Below are positions 1 to 5,233 of a stretch of DNA of 9,565 bases, one piece after another. Below the pieces are notes generated by a model. The model saw nothing but the letters and a program-made list of their open reading frames with translations, searched no databases and was not told where the DNA came from. The stretch covers positions 1-9,565 of the forward strand of contig WGBF01000609.1 in the NCBI GenBank assembly GCA_015494485.1. The letters run 5' to 3'. How positions within the stretch are numbered: position 1 is the stretch's first letter; every line of letters starts with the position of its first letter. The position numbers and the translations under genes are program-made. This DNA is from a bacterium (GTDB lineage Bacteria; Calditrichota; Calditrichia; RBG-13-44-9; J042).

Positions 1-937
1 CCGGGGTTGGCTCCAGTTTCAACGTCAACTCTTTGCCCTTCTTTTTAATTTTGCTGGTAGCCTGCTGCACTGGTTTAAAATCCGCTACCGCTGCCGCGCT
101 GATGAAAATATCCGCCTGGGGGAAATACTCCTCGACTTTATGAAACATTTCTTCGGCCGTCCGAACGCCAATACCCACTACATCATACGGCACGGGTAAA
201 TCCGTGGGGCCGTGGATTAAGATGACTTCTGCCCCACGGGCAAACGCTTCCCAGGCCAGGGCAAATCCCATTTTTCCGCTGGATCGATTGGTCAACATTC
301 GCACCGGATCCAGGGGTTCTTCCGTCCGCCCAGCGGTAATTAACACCGTTTTCCCTTTCAGGGAATTTCGAAAGGGATGCATGGTGCGGTACGTTGCCTG
401 CACCAGAAAATTCAGATTGGCCAGCCGCCCCATTCCTTCGTACCCTTCTGCCAGAAAACCATATTCCGGGGGACAAATTTCCACCCCGTACCCTTTCAGG
501 CGATTCACATTGTGCTGCACAGCCGGATTCTGCCACATGTGCACATTCATGGCGGGGGCCATCATGACCTTTTCCGGTGGAATTGCCAGCAGGGTTGTGG
601 ACACCACATCATCGGCCAGGCCCTGGCTGTATTTGGCAAGGATGTTGGCCGTCGCCGGAACCACAGCCGCTACGGTGGCCCAATCCGCACTGGAAATGTG
701 GTGCGTTCCGGAAAAAGAGGCTGACTGTGGAAACAACTCCTGTTCCACCGGAAAGCCGGTTAAGGTTTCCAGGGTTACCGGGGTCACAAATTGCTTGCCC
801 GCCTCCGTAATCATGGCGCGCACGGAGGCACCGGCTTTAATAAAGAAGCGGATATATTCGGGAACTTTGTAAGCAGCAATTCCCCCGGTAATTCCTACCA
901 GAAGTTTCAGTTCTTTGTACAAATTACTGGTGAACAT
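1..937 (-). CDS. coaBC: Bifunctional phosphopantothenoylcysteine decarboxylase / phosphopantothenate-cysteine ligase, C-terminus cut by window
   Basis: CoaBC (Dfp) carries out two cytoplasmic steps of coenzyme A synthesis: CoaB joins cysteine to 4'-phosphopantothenate using CTP, and the FMN-dependent CoaC domain decarboxylates the product. Translating the minus strand from ATG at 935-937 gives 312 residues before the left edge; an in-frame TAA lies three codons upstream, so this is the first possible start. Visible in CoaC (about 1-185): GITGGIAAYK at 15-24, the catalytic His of the HI motif at 80, PATAN at 94-98 and PAMN at 128-131. CoaB begins near 195 with GKTVLITAG and has TNRSSGKMG at 216-224 (Asn217) and a KIKKKG stretch near the edge. 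Oddity: the flap motif usually read as ACG..G.GR is LAEGYEGMGRL, so Glu164 sits where E. coli has Cys158. The gene overlaps the end of gmk by 14 nt and lacks a good ribosome-binding site, suggesting translational coupling. Confidence 0.95.
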   Translation of the reverse strand, partial: MFTSNLYKELKLLVGITGGIAAYKVPEYIRFFIKAGASVRAMITEAGKQFVTPVTLETLTGFPVEQELFPQSASFSGTHHISSADWATVAAVVPATANILAKYSQGLADDVVSTTLLAIPPEKVMMAPAMNVHMWQNPAVQHNVNRLKGYGVEICPPEYGFLAEGYEGMGRLANLNFLVQATYRTMHPFRNSLKGKTVLITAGRTEEPLDPVRMLTNRSSGKMGFALAWEAFARGAEVILIHGPTDLPVPYDVVGIGVRTAEEMFHKVEEYFPQADIFISAAAVADFKPVQQATSKIKKKGKELTLKLEPTP

Positions 938-1514
938 GGGTGCCCGTTAACTGTTTGGTTCGTATTATTTTTTCGATGGTTAACAATGTCCGTAACAAGT
1001 CATCGTTTACTACTTCGTAATCAAAAAACACCGCTTTCTGGTATTCTTCCGGCAGGCGTTGCAGGCGTTTTTCTATTTCTTCCGGTTTCTCCGTTTTTCG
1101 CTTCCGTAACCGCCGTTTCAATTCTTCCAGCGATGGGGGGCGAATGAAAATGAGAATGGCATCCGGGTACTGTTGCTTAATTTTCAACGCACCGTTGACA
1201 TCAATGTCAAATAGCACGGTAAAGCCGTTGTCCAGCAATTCCTCTACCGTTTCCCGCAGCGTACCGTAATAATTTCCGTGAACGTTTTCGTATTCCAGAA
1301 ATTCTCCCCTGGCAATTTTTTGCTGAAATTCTTCCGGGGAGATAAAATAATAATCCACGCCGTTCACTTCCCCCGGTCGGGGCGGTCGGGTGGTTGCGGA
1401 CACGGAAATGCGAAAATCCGGATTGCGTTCCACCAGTTTCTTGCAAATGGTTGTTTTCCCCGCACCCGAGGGGGCAGACAACACCACCAGTTGTGGGTTT
1501 CCTTTTCGCGTCAT
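924..1514 (-). CDS. gmk: Guanylate kinase
   Basis: Guanylate kinase phosphorylates GMP (and dGMP) to GDP with ATP in the cytoplasm, an essential step in guanine nucleotide supply and recycling. The 196-residue product is of normal family length. The P-loop is APSGAGKTT at 14-22. The GMP-binding region has SVSATTRPPRPGE at 37-49, with the conserved Ser39, Arg43, Arg46 and Glu49, then Tyr55, Glu76 and NYYGT at 81-85. IDVNGA at 104-109 matches the conserved IDxxGA strand. A lid-like basic stretch (RRLRKRKTEKPEEIEKRLQR) follows. The ATG is 9 nt after the yicC stop, and a Shine-Dalgarno-like AGGG (1522-1525) overlaps that stop, so the two genes are surely co-transcribed. The 3' end overlaps coaBC. 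No key residue appears to be missing. Confidence 0.97.
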   Translation of the reverse strand: MTRKGNPQLVVLSAPSGAGKTTICKKLVERNPDFRISVSATTRPPRPGEVNGVDYYFISPEEFQQKIARGEFLEYENVHGNYYGTLRETVEELLDNGFTVLFDIDVNGALKIKQQYPDAILIFIRPPSLEELKRRLRKRKTEKPEEIEKRLQRLPEEYQKAVFFDYEVVNDDLLRTLLTIEKIIRTKQLTGTHVHQ

Positions 1515-1523
1515 GCCTCTACC

Positions 1524-2408
1524 CTATTCAATATTCTGCACCTGCTCCCGTATCTTCTCTATTTCTTCCTTTAATATCACGGCTCGGTGACTAATTTCCA
1601 CCATGGTATTTTTAGAGGAAATGGTATTGGCTTCCCGATGCATTTCCTGCAAAATAAAATTTAGTTTTTTCCCCGCCGGTGAGCCATTCGCTACCGTATC
1701 CCGAAATAACTGAATGTGGCTCTCCAGGCGAACCAGCTCTTCGGTAATATCCACCCGATCAGCAATAATCGCCACTTCCTGTTCCAGCCGCTCGCGGTCA
1801 ATTTTTTGTTCCTGAATTAAATTCTGCAATCGCTGGTACAACTTTTCAAATTCCACCCGGGGATTTTGCTGCGCCAGGGGTTTTAATTCTTCCACTACCT
1901 GCTCAATTTTTTTCAACCGGCTTAACAGGTCTTCCACCAGATTTGCCCCTTCCCGGGCACGGCTTTCATTTAAAATGGTGAGGGTGGTATCCACTACCTG
2001 CAAAATGGCGTTTCGAAAGGCCTCATCAATTTCGCTGTTTTCTTCAAAGGAAAAGATTTCGCTAAACTGCAGCAGATGTTCCAGCTTAATCGGCTCGTGA
2101 ATGCCTGCAACTTTCCGGATATCATCCAGCAATTTGGTGTACAACTCCACCGTCTGGGAATCGATGTTTAAATTCTGAATGGCGGGAATTAAACTGGAGG
2201 TGGTGATGACGCAACTAATTTTTCCGCGGCTAACCCGGGAACGCACCCGGTCTTTAATGCTATCCTCCAGAACCCGCAATGCCTGCGGTAACTTCACAAA
2301 AATTTCCAGATAGCGGGAATTGAGGGAACGGATTTCGCAGGTTACCTCGCTATCGTCCACATTAACGGTGTGAACGGCAAAACCGGTCATGCTGTAAATG
2401 GTCGCCAT
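1524..2408 (-). CDS. yicC: YicC/YloC-family endoribonuclease
   Basis: YicC-family proteins are cytoplasmic endoribonucleases; E. coli YicC has been linked to decay of the small RNA RyhB, and B. subtilis YloC is the homologue. The ATG at 2408 gives 294 residues beginning MATIYSMTGF, which matches the family hallmark S-M-T-G-F close to the N-terminus (here 6-10). A TTG four codons upstream would add only MDCI and is less likely. The C-terminal DUF1732 hallmark is clear at about 241-267: NGSPAGKKLNFILQEMHREA followed by NTISSKN. The middle part (roughly 150-225) is rich in charged helix, as in relatives. It is the first gene of the yicC-gmk-coaBC unit. A yicC-gmk pairing is common in bacteria, e.g. 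yloC near gmk in Bacillus. The promoter must lie in 2409-2518, shared divergently with the PfpI gene. Confidence 0.93.
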   Translation of the reverse strand: MATIYSMTGFAVHTVNVDDSEVTCEIRSLNSRYLEIFVKLPQALRVLEDSIKDRVRSRVSRGKISCVITTSSLIPAIQNLNIDSQTVELYTKLLDDIRKVAGIHEPIKLEHLLQFSEIFSFEENSEIDEAFRNAILQVVDTTLTILNESRAREGANLVEDLLSRLKKIEQVVEELKPLAQQNPRVEFEKLYQRLQNLIQEQKIDRERLEQEVAIIADRVDITEELVRLESHIQLFRDTVANGSPAGKKLNFILQEMHREANTISSKNTMVEISHRAVILKEEIEKIREQVQNIE

Positions 2409-2518
2409 AATGCAATCCAATGGTTTAGCGTTACGTAATTTTGGGGCAATTTACTAAAAACTCCCCTGTGATTCCGGCGTAAAACATAATACCAAAAATA
2501 ATACGGGAGGAAGCCAAA
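2409..2518. promoter_or_regulatory. Divergent promoter region between yicC and the PfpI gene
   Basis: The two genes point away from each other across 110 AT-rich bases, so promoters for both must lie here. CATAAT (2485-2490) and AATAAT (2497-2502) could serve as -10 elements rightwards, but neither has a fitting -35 at 16-18 nt. No clear operator palindrome was seen. The location is certain; individual elements are not. Confidence 0.5.
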
Positions 2519-3040
2519 ATGCTATTAAAAGGTAAAAAGATAGCCATTTTGGTTGAAAAACTGTATGAAGACCTGGAATTGTGGTATCCCCGCTACCGCT
2601 TTCTGGAAGAAGGGGCGGAGGTTTTTCTGGTGGGACCGGAACGGGAAGTGTATTTAAGCAAACACAATTATCCGGCCAAAGCGGATTTGTCCGTCCATGA
2701 AGCGGAATCCCGGCAGTGGGATGCCATCATCGTTCCCGGAGGATATGCCCCGGACCACCTGCGGCGCCATCCGGAAATATTACGGTTCGTAAAGCAACAA
2801 TTTGAAAATGGCACGTTGGTGGCAACCATCTGTCACGGCCCCTGGGTGGCCATTTCTGCCGAAATTGTGTTGGGCAAAGAAATGACCGGTTTCTTTTCCA
2901 TTAAGGATGACATCATCAACGCCGGTGCTAAGTTTGTAGACAAACCGGTGGTGGTGGATGGTAACCTGGTGTCCAGCCGGCATCCCAATGACCTGCCGGA
3001 TTTCTGCCGGGCGATCATCTCCCGTTTGCAGGAACAGTAA
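2519..3040 (+). CDS. DJ-1/PfpI family protein (PfpI/YhbO-type)
   Basis: This 173-residue protein belongs to the PfpI branch of the DJ-1/PfpI class I glutamine amidotransferase-like superfamily. Relatives have been described as intracellular proteases, as glyoxalases or protein deglycases, and as stress proteins (E. coli YhbO/YajL), so the exact activity cannot be set from sequence. The fold signature is complete: YEDLE at 16-20 supplies the acidic residue (Glu17) that contacts the nucleophile. VPGGYAPD at 72-79 follows, then the nucleophile elbow ATICHGP at 102-108 with Cys105 and His106. The conserved SIKDDIINAGA at 127-137 and VVVDGNLVSSR at 144-154 are strongly PfpI-like, and length matches Pyrococcus PfpI. 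A GGGAGG Shine-Dalgarno sequence (2505-2510) lies 8 nt before the ATG. It appears monocistronic, with a hairpin just after the stop. It sits divergent from yicC and upstream of trxA, consistent with a stress or redox role (inference). Confidence 0.93.
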   Translation: MLLKGKKIAILVEKLYEDLELWYPRYRFLEEGAEVFLVGPEREVYLSKHNYPAKADLSVHEAESRQWDAIIVPGGYAPDHLRRHPEILRFVKQQFENGTLVATICHGPWVAISAEIVLGKEMTGFFSIKDDIINAGAKFVDKPVVVDGNLVSSRHPNDLPDFCRAIISRLQEQ

Positions 3041-3052
3041 GCCATGCTGTTT

Positions 3053-3100
3053 CATTGGCCAGGGGAGCGATTTTGCTGCTCCTCTGGCATCCTGCCAATG
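3053..3100 (+). terminator. Large bulged hairpin after the PfpI gene
   Basis: A strong stem-loop starts 12 nt after the PfpI stop codon. The inner stem is 3058-3068 with 3078-3088 (11 pairs including one G-U; loop GATTTTGCT), and 3053-3057 pairs with 3096-3100 across a 7-nt bulge. No U-run follows, so it is not a classical intrinsic terminator. It may mark the mRNA 3' end, block exonucleases, or aid Rho-dependent ending. The structure is directly visible; its role is inferred. Confidence 0.5.
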
Positions 3101-3304
3101 GTCAGCAAATTCGGGTGTTTTAATATTCCCGCCTCACATATTAACGGTACGCTTCCGGCTACCTTCCTTTCCTTGGAACGGGAAGCTCCCCTTTTTCCAG
3201 GATTTTCTGCCCAAAATCAAATTTTAAAAATTTTTGTTTCCCAATGTAACTTAATAACGATATGGTTATCTAATAGTTTAGTTTGAGTAAATGGTAACCA
3301 AAAA
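3101..3304 (+). other. AT-rich leader/promoter region of trxA without genes
   Basis: This gene-free stretch separates the PfpI and thioredoxin genes. Its right half (about 3205-3290) is markedly AT-rich and contains A- and T-tracts around 3213-3236 like an UP element or promoter DNA. A TTGTTT at 3234 followed by GATAT about 19 nt later is a possible but weak -35/-10 pair. A small GGGA/TCCC hairpin followed by five Ts (3178-3196) could end residual PfpI transcripts. None of these is convincing alone. Confidence 0.3.
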
Positions 3305-3309
3305 GGAGG
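3305..3309 (+). promoter_or_regulatory. Ribosome-binding site that fixes the trxA start
   Basis: GGAGG preceded by AAAA lies 5 nt before ATG at 3315. The reading frame is also open from an ATG at 3291, but that start would place this perfect Shine-Dalgarno sequence inside the gene and add eight residues not expected in a thioredoxin. The 3315 start is therefore preferred. Confidence 0.85.
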
Positions 3310-3314
3310 TTTTA

Positions 3315-3659
3315 ATGTCGAAACCAATAACGGTCAATGACAATACATTTCAGAAAGAAGTACTGGAATCCCCGGTGCCGGTGCTGGTGGACTTCTGGGC
3401 ACCGTGGTGTGCACCGTGCCGCATTATTGCACCGGTAGTAGAAGAACTGGCCCGCGAATACGCCGGGTTGTTGAAGGTGGCCAAATTGAACACGGATGAA
3501 AATCCGGAAACGGCCATGCGGTATCAAATCATGGGAATTCCCACACTGGGGATTTTTGTGAATGGCAAAATGGTCGACCAAATTGTTGGGGCGTACCCCA
3601 AAGAACACATTGTTCAAAAATTGAACAAATATATTCAGGAATTCTCTATCAAAAACTGA
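3315..3659 (+). CDS. trxA: Thioredoxin with WCAPC active site
   Basis: Thioredoxin is a cytoplasmic protein-disulfide reductase, itself kept reduced by thioredoxin reductase. The 114-residue product is normal length for a stand-alone thioredoxin and has no signal peptide. VLVDFWAPWCAPC at 23-35 holds the redox pair Cys32/Cys35 and the buried Asp26; the cis-proline loop is GIPTL at 73-77 (Pro75), and the C-terminal strand region has FVNGK and a Gly in IVGAYP. The active site is WCAPC rather than the usual WCGPC; the residue between the cysteines affects redox potential and partner choice in this family. The gene has its own Shine-Dalgarno sequence, an AT-rich upstream region and a strong terminator, so it is probably a single-gene transcript. 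It precedes a cysteine desulfurase, an enzyme whose persulfide can be reduced by thioredoxin, so a functional link is possible but inferred. Confidence 0.95.
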   Translation: MSKPITVNDNTFQKEVLESPVPVLVDFWAPWCAPCRIIAPVVEELAREYAGLLKVAKLNTDENPETAMRYQIMGIPTLGIFVNGKMVDQIVGAYPKEHIVQKLNKYIQEFSIKN

Positions 3660-3683
3660 TAGACATCCATTCCCCCTCCAGCC

Positions 3684-3725
3684 AACGCCAGAAGTCGGAT
3701 TTTCCGGCATCTGGCGTTCTTTTTT
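3684..3725 (+). terminator. Rho-independent terminator of trxA
   Basis: A perfect 9-bp stem, AACGCCAGA (3684-3692) with TCTGGCGTT (3710-3718), encloses a smaller 4-bp stem CGGA/TCCG (3696-3699 with 3703-3706). It is followed directly by CTTTTTT (3719-3725). It lies 25 nt after the trxA stop and separates trxA from the desulfurase gene. Confidence 0.9.
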
Positions 3726-3746
3726 ATTCCCCCGTTTGAACGCCTG

Positions 3747-3775
3747 TTGCAATTTCTGTGGCTGTGTTCTAAATT
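3747..3775 (+). promoter_or_regulatory. Candidate sigma-70-like promoter for the desulfurase unit
   Basis: TTGCAA (3747-3752) and TAAATT (3770-3775) are spaced by exactly 17 nt, each matching the -35 and -10 consensus at four of six positions. Transcription would begin about 20 nt before the desulfurase ATG, just after the trxA terminator, where a promoter is needed. No IscR-type palindrome was recognised. If the organism uses a Bacteroidota-type sigma factor, this reading would not hold. Confidence 0.4.
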
Positions 3776-3802
3776 GCCGCGGTCAATAATTTGCAGGTAT
3801 CA

Positions 3803-4945
3803 ATGAAAAAAGCGGGTATTTACCTCGATTATGCCGCCACAACCCCGGTGGATCCCCGGGTGCTGGAGGCCATGTTGCCCTATTTCCGCGAACACTATGG
3901 CAATCCCTCCAGCATTCATCACATTGGGCGGCAGGCGCGGCAGGCTGTGGACGATGCGCGGCGAACCATTGCTCGCTTCTTACATTGCCGACCGGCAGAA
4001 ATTTATTTTACCTCCGGCGGTACGGAAGCCAATAACCTGGCCATCCAGGGAATTGCCCGTGCCAACCGAAATAAAGGACACCACATCATTACCACAGCTA
4101 TTGAACACCCTTCGGTGCTGGAAACGGTTCGTCTTCTGGAATCGGAAGGGTTTGACGTTACCTACCTCTACCCCGACAGTGACGGCCTGATTTCCCCCGA
4201 ACAGCTGGAAAAAGCCATTCGCCGGGAGACCATTTTAGTTTCCGTGATGATGGTGAACAATGAAATTGGCGTGCGGCAACCCCTGGCGGAACTCATTCGG
4301 GTAGCCAAAGCCAACGGGATCCTGTTCCACACCGATGCCGTACAGGGCTTTGGTAAATTCCCCCTGGATTTGCAGAACCTCCCTGTAGATGCCCTCAGTT
4401 TTTCCGCCCATAAAATTTACGGTCCCAAAGGGATTGGCGGTTTGTTCCTTCGGAAAGGCGTTGCCATAAAACCGCTGATGGGCGGCGGTGGCCAGGAAAA
4501 CGGCCTGCGATCCGGCACGTTAAACGTACCGGGTATTGTAGGATTGGCCAAAGCCACAATGCTTATGGAAACAGAGGGCAAACGGGATTTTGAACACGTT
4601 GCCTTCCTGGCCCGGTACTTTTTGGACGAACTTCAGCAACGGATTCCCGATGCCGTTGTAAACGGTTCCCCGGAATACCGGTCTCCCTACATTTTAAATA
4701 TTTCCTTTCCGAATTGTGACAACCAGGCGCTGCAAATGCATCTGGACATGGAAGGAATTGCCGTTTCTACCGGTTCGGCGTGCCACTCCGGTACGGTGGA
4801 AGCCAGCCATGTGCTGAAAGCGCTCCGTTTACCGGATGACCGGATTCAGTCTGCCTTACGCTTTTCCCTGGGGCGCTTTACCCAAAAAGCGGATATCGAC
4901 CATACGCTGGACGTTCTCCAGAAAGCCGTGAACCAACTCCGTTAA
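3803..4945 (+). CDS. IscS/NifS-type cysteine desulfurase
   Basis: This PLP enzyme removes sulfur from L-cysteine, giving alanine and an enzyme-bound persulfide that feeds iron-sulfur cluster assembly, tRNA thiolation or other sulfur transfer. From ATG at 3803 it has 380 residues, typical of the family. YLDYAATTP at 7-15 is the standard N-terminus; TSGGTEANN at 70-78 binds PLP phosphate, and His102 in EHPSVLE stacks on PLP. NNEIG lies at 152-156, HTDAVQ at 176-181, and SAHKIYGPKG at 201-210 carries the PLP lysine Lys204. GGGQENGLRSGT lies at 228-239, and STGSACHSG at 322-330 carries the persulfide Cys327. Lengths and positions track E. coli IscS (His104, Lys206, Cys328) closely, but no iscR, iscU or iscA is adjacent, so iscS or nifS is not assigned. 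A TTG four codons upstream is a weaker start. The next gene follows after 11 nt. Confidence 0.94.
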   Translation: MKKAGIYLDYAATTPVDPRVLEAMLPYFREHYGNPSSIHHIGRQARQAVDDARRTIARFLHCRPAEIYFTSGGTEANNLAIQGIARANRNKGHHIITTAIEHPSVLETVRLLESEGFDVTYLYPDSDGLISPEQLEKAIRRETILVSVMMVNNEIGVRQPLAELIRVAKANGILFHTDAVQGFGKFPLDLQNLPVDALSFSAHKIYGPKGIGGLFLRKGVAIKPLMGGGGQENGLRSGTLNVPGIVGLAKATMLMETEGKRDFEHVAFLARYFLDELQQRIPDAVVNGSPEYRSPYILNISFPNCDNQALQMHLDMEGIAVSTGSACHSGTVEASHVLKALRLPDDRIQSALRFSLGRFTQKADIDHTLDVLQKAVNQLR

Positions 4946-4956
4946 CAGGAGGCGTT

Positions 4957-5139
4957 ATGACATCCAGACACAATTCACATACATCACCCAAACGGACTCA
5001 GCCGGAAACCCGGACGTCCCGGGAATCCGATGCGGTATGTCCAGTATGCGGCGCACCCCTGATTCAGGAAAAATGCAAAGTGGTGTGCCGCAGTCCCCAA
5101 TGCGTGTACCGCATTATTTTTAACTGTTCGGAATTTTAG
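4957..5139 (+). CDS. Small Cys-rich zinc-ribbon-like protein of unknown function
   Basis: The function is not recognised. The 60-residue product has a basic, polar and probably disordered N-terminus (1-26, rich in Ser, Thr, Arg, His). A compact Cys-rich module follows, starting CPVCGAPLI at 28-36 and ending VYRIIFNCSEF at 50-60. Cysteines fall at 28, 31, 40, 44, 49 and 57. Cys28/31 with Cys44/49 could form a zinc ribbon; Cys40 and Cys57 are extra and could be redox-active, bind metal or carry sulfur. A strong AGGAGG (4947-4952) lies 4 nt before the ATG and only 11 nt separate it from the desulfurase stop, so co-transcription is very likely. Good start signals, dense conserved-looking Cys spacing and operon position argue that it is real. 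By inference it may be a partner, acceptor or regulator of the desulfurase. It could equally be an RNA- or DNA-binding zinc protein. Confidence 0.82.
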   Translation: MTSRHNSHTSPKRTQPETRTSRESDAVCPVCGAPLIQEKCKVVCRSPQCVYRIIFNCSEF

Positions 5140-5195
5140 GGCATTTTATTCCGGCATTCTGTTGAATTTAACCGGCGTGCCGGAGTGCCATTTTT
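5140..5195 (+). terminator. Probable intrinsic terminator of the desulfurase unit
   Basis: TCCGGCA (5150-5156) pairs perfectly with TGCCGGA (5178-5184), and GGCA (5140-5143) can pair with TGCC (5186-5189) outside it. Five Ts follow at 5191-5195. The 21-nt loop and an asymmetric internal loop weaken it, and CCGGCGTGCCGG inside offers a competing fold. The position, directly after the miniprotein stop and before a convergent gene, fits a terminator. On the minus strand no T-run follows, so the convergent esterase unit has no clear terminator here. Confidence 0.5.
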
Positions 5196-5233
5196 GAACC
5201 GTGCGGTTACAATTCGGTAGGTTCCTGGAGCCC

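Noticed and set aside
204..872. Long open frame (222 codons) on the plus strand opposite coaBC
   Set aside because: It is antisense to clear CoaBC motifs, its translation has no domain-like pattern, and no ribosome-binding site was seen. It is a shadow of the real gene.
2441..2502. Specific sigma-70 promoters in the yicC/PfpI divergent gap
   Set aside because: -10-like CATAAT and AATAAT occur, but no matching -35 lies at proper spacing on the plus strand, and the minus-strand pair (TTTACG with TTTTTA) is too poor to call.
3044..3286. 80-codon plus-strand frame in the PfpI-trxA gap
   Set aside because: It begins within the region of the strong hairpin, runs through AT-rich promoter-like DNA, resembles no family and has no proper Shine-Dalgarno sequence.
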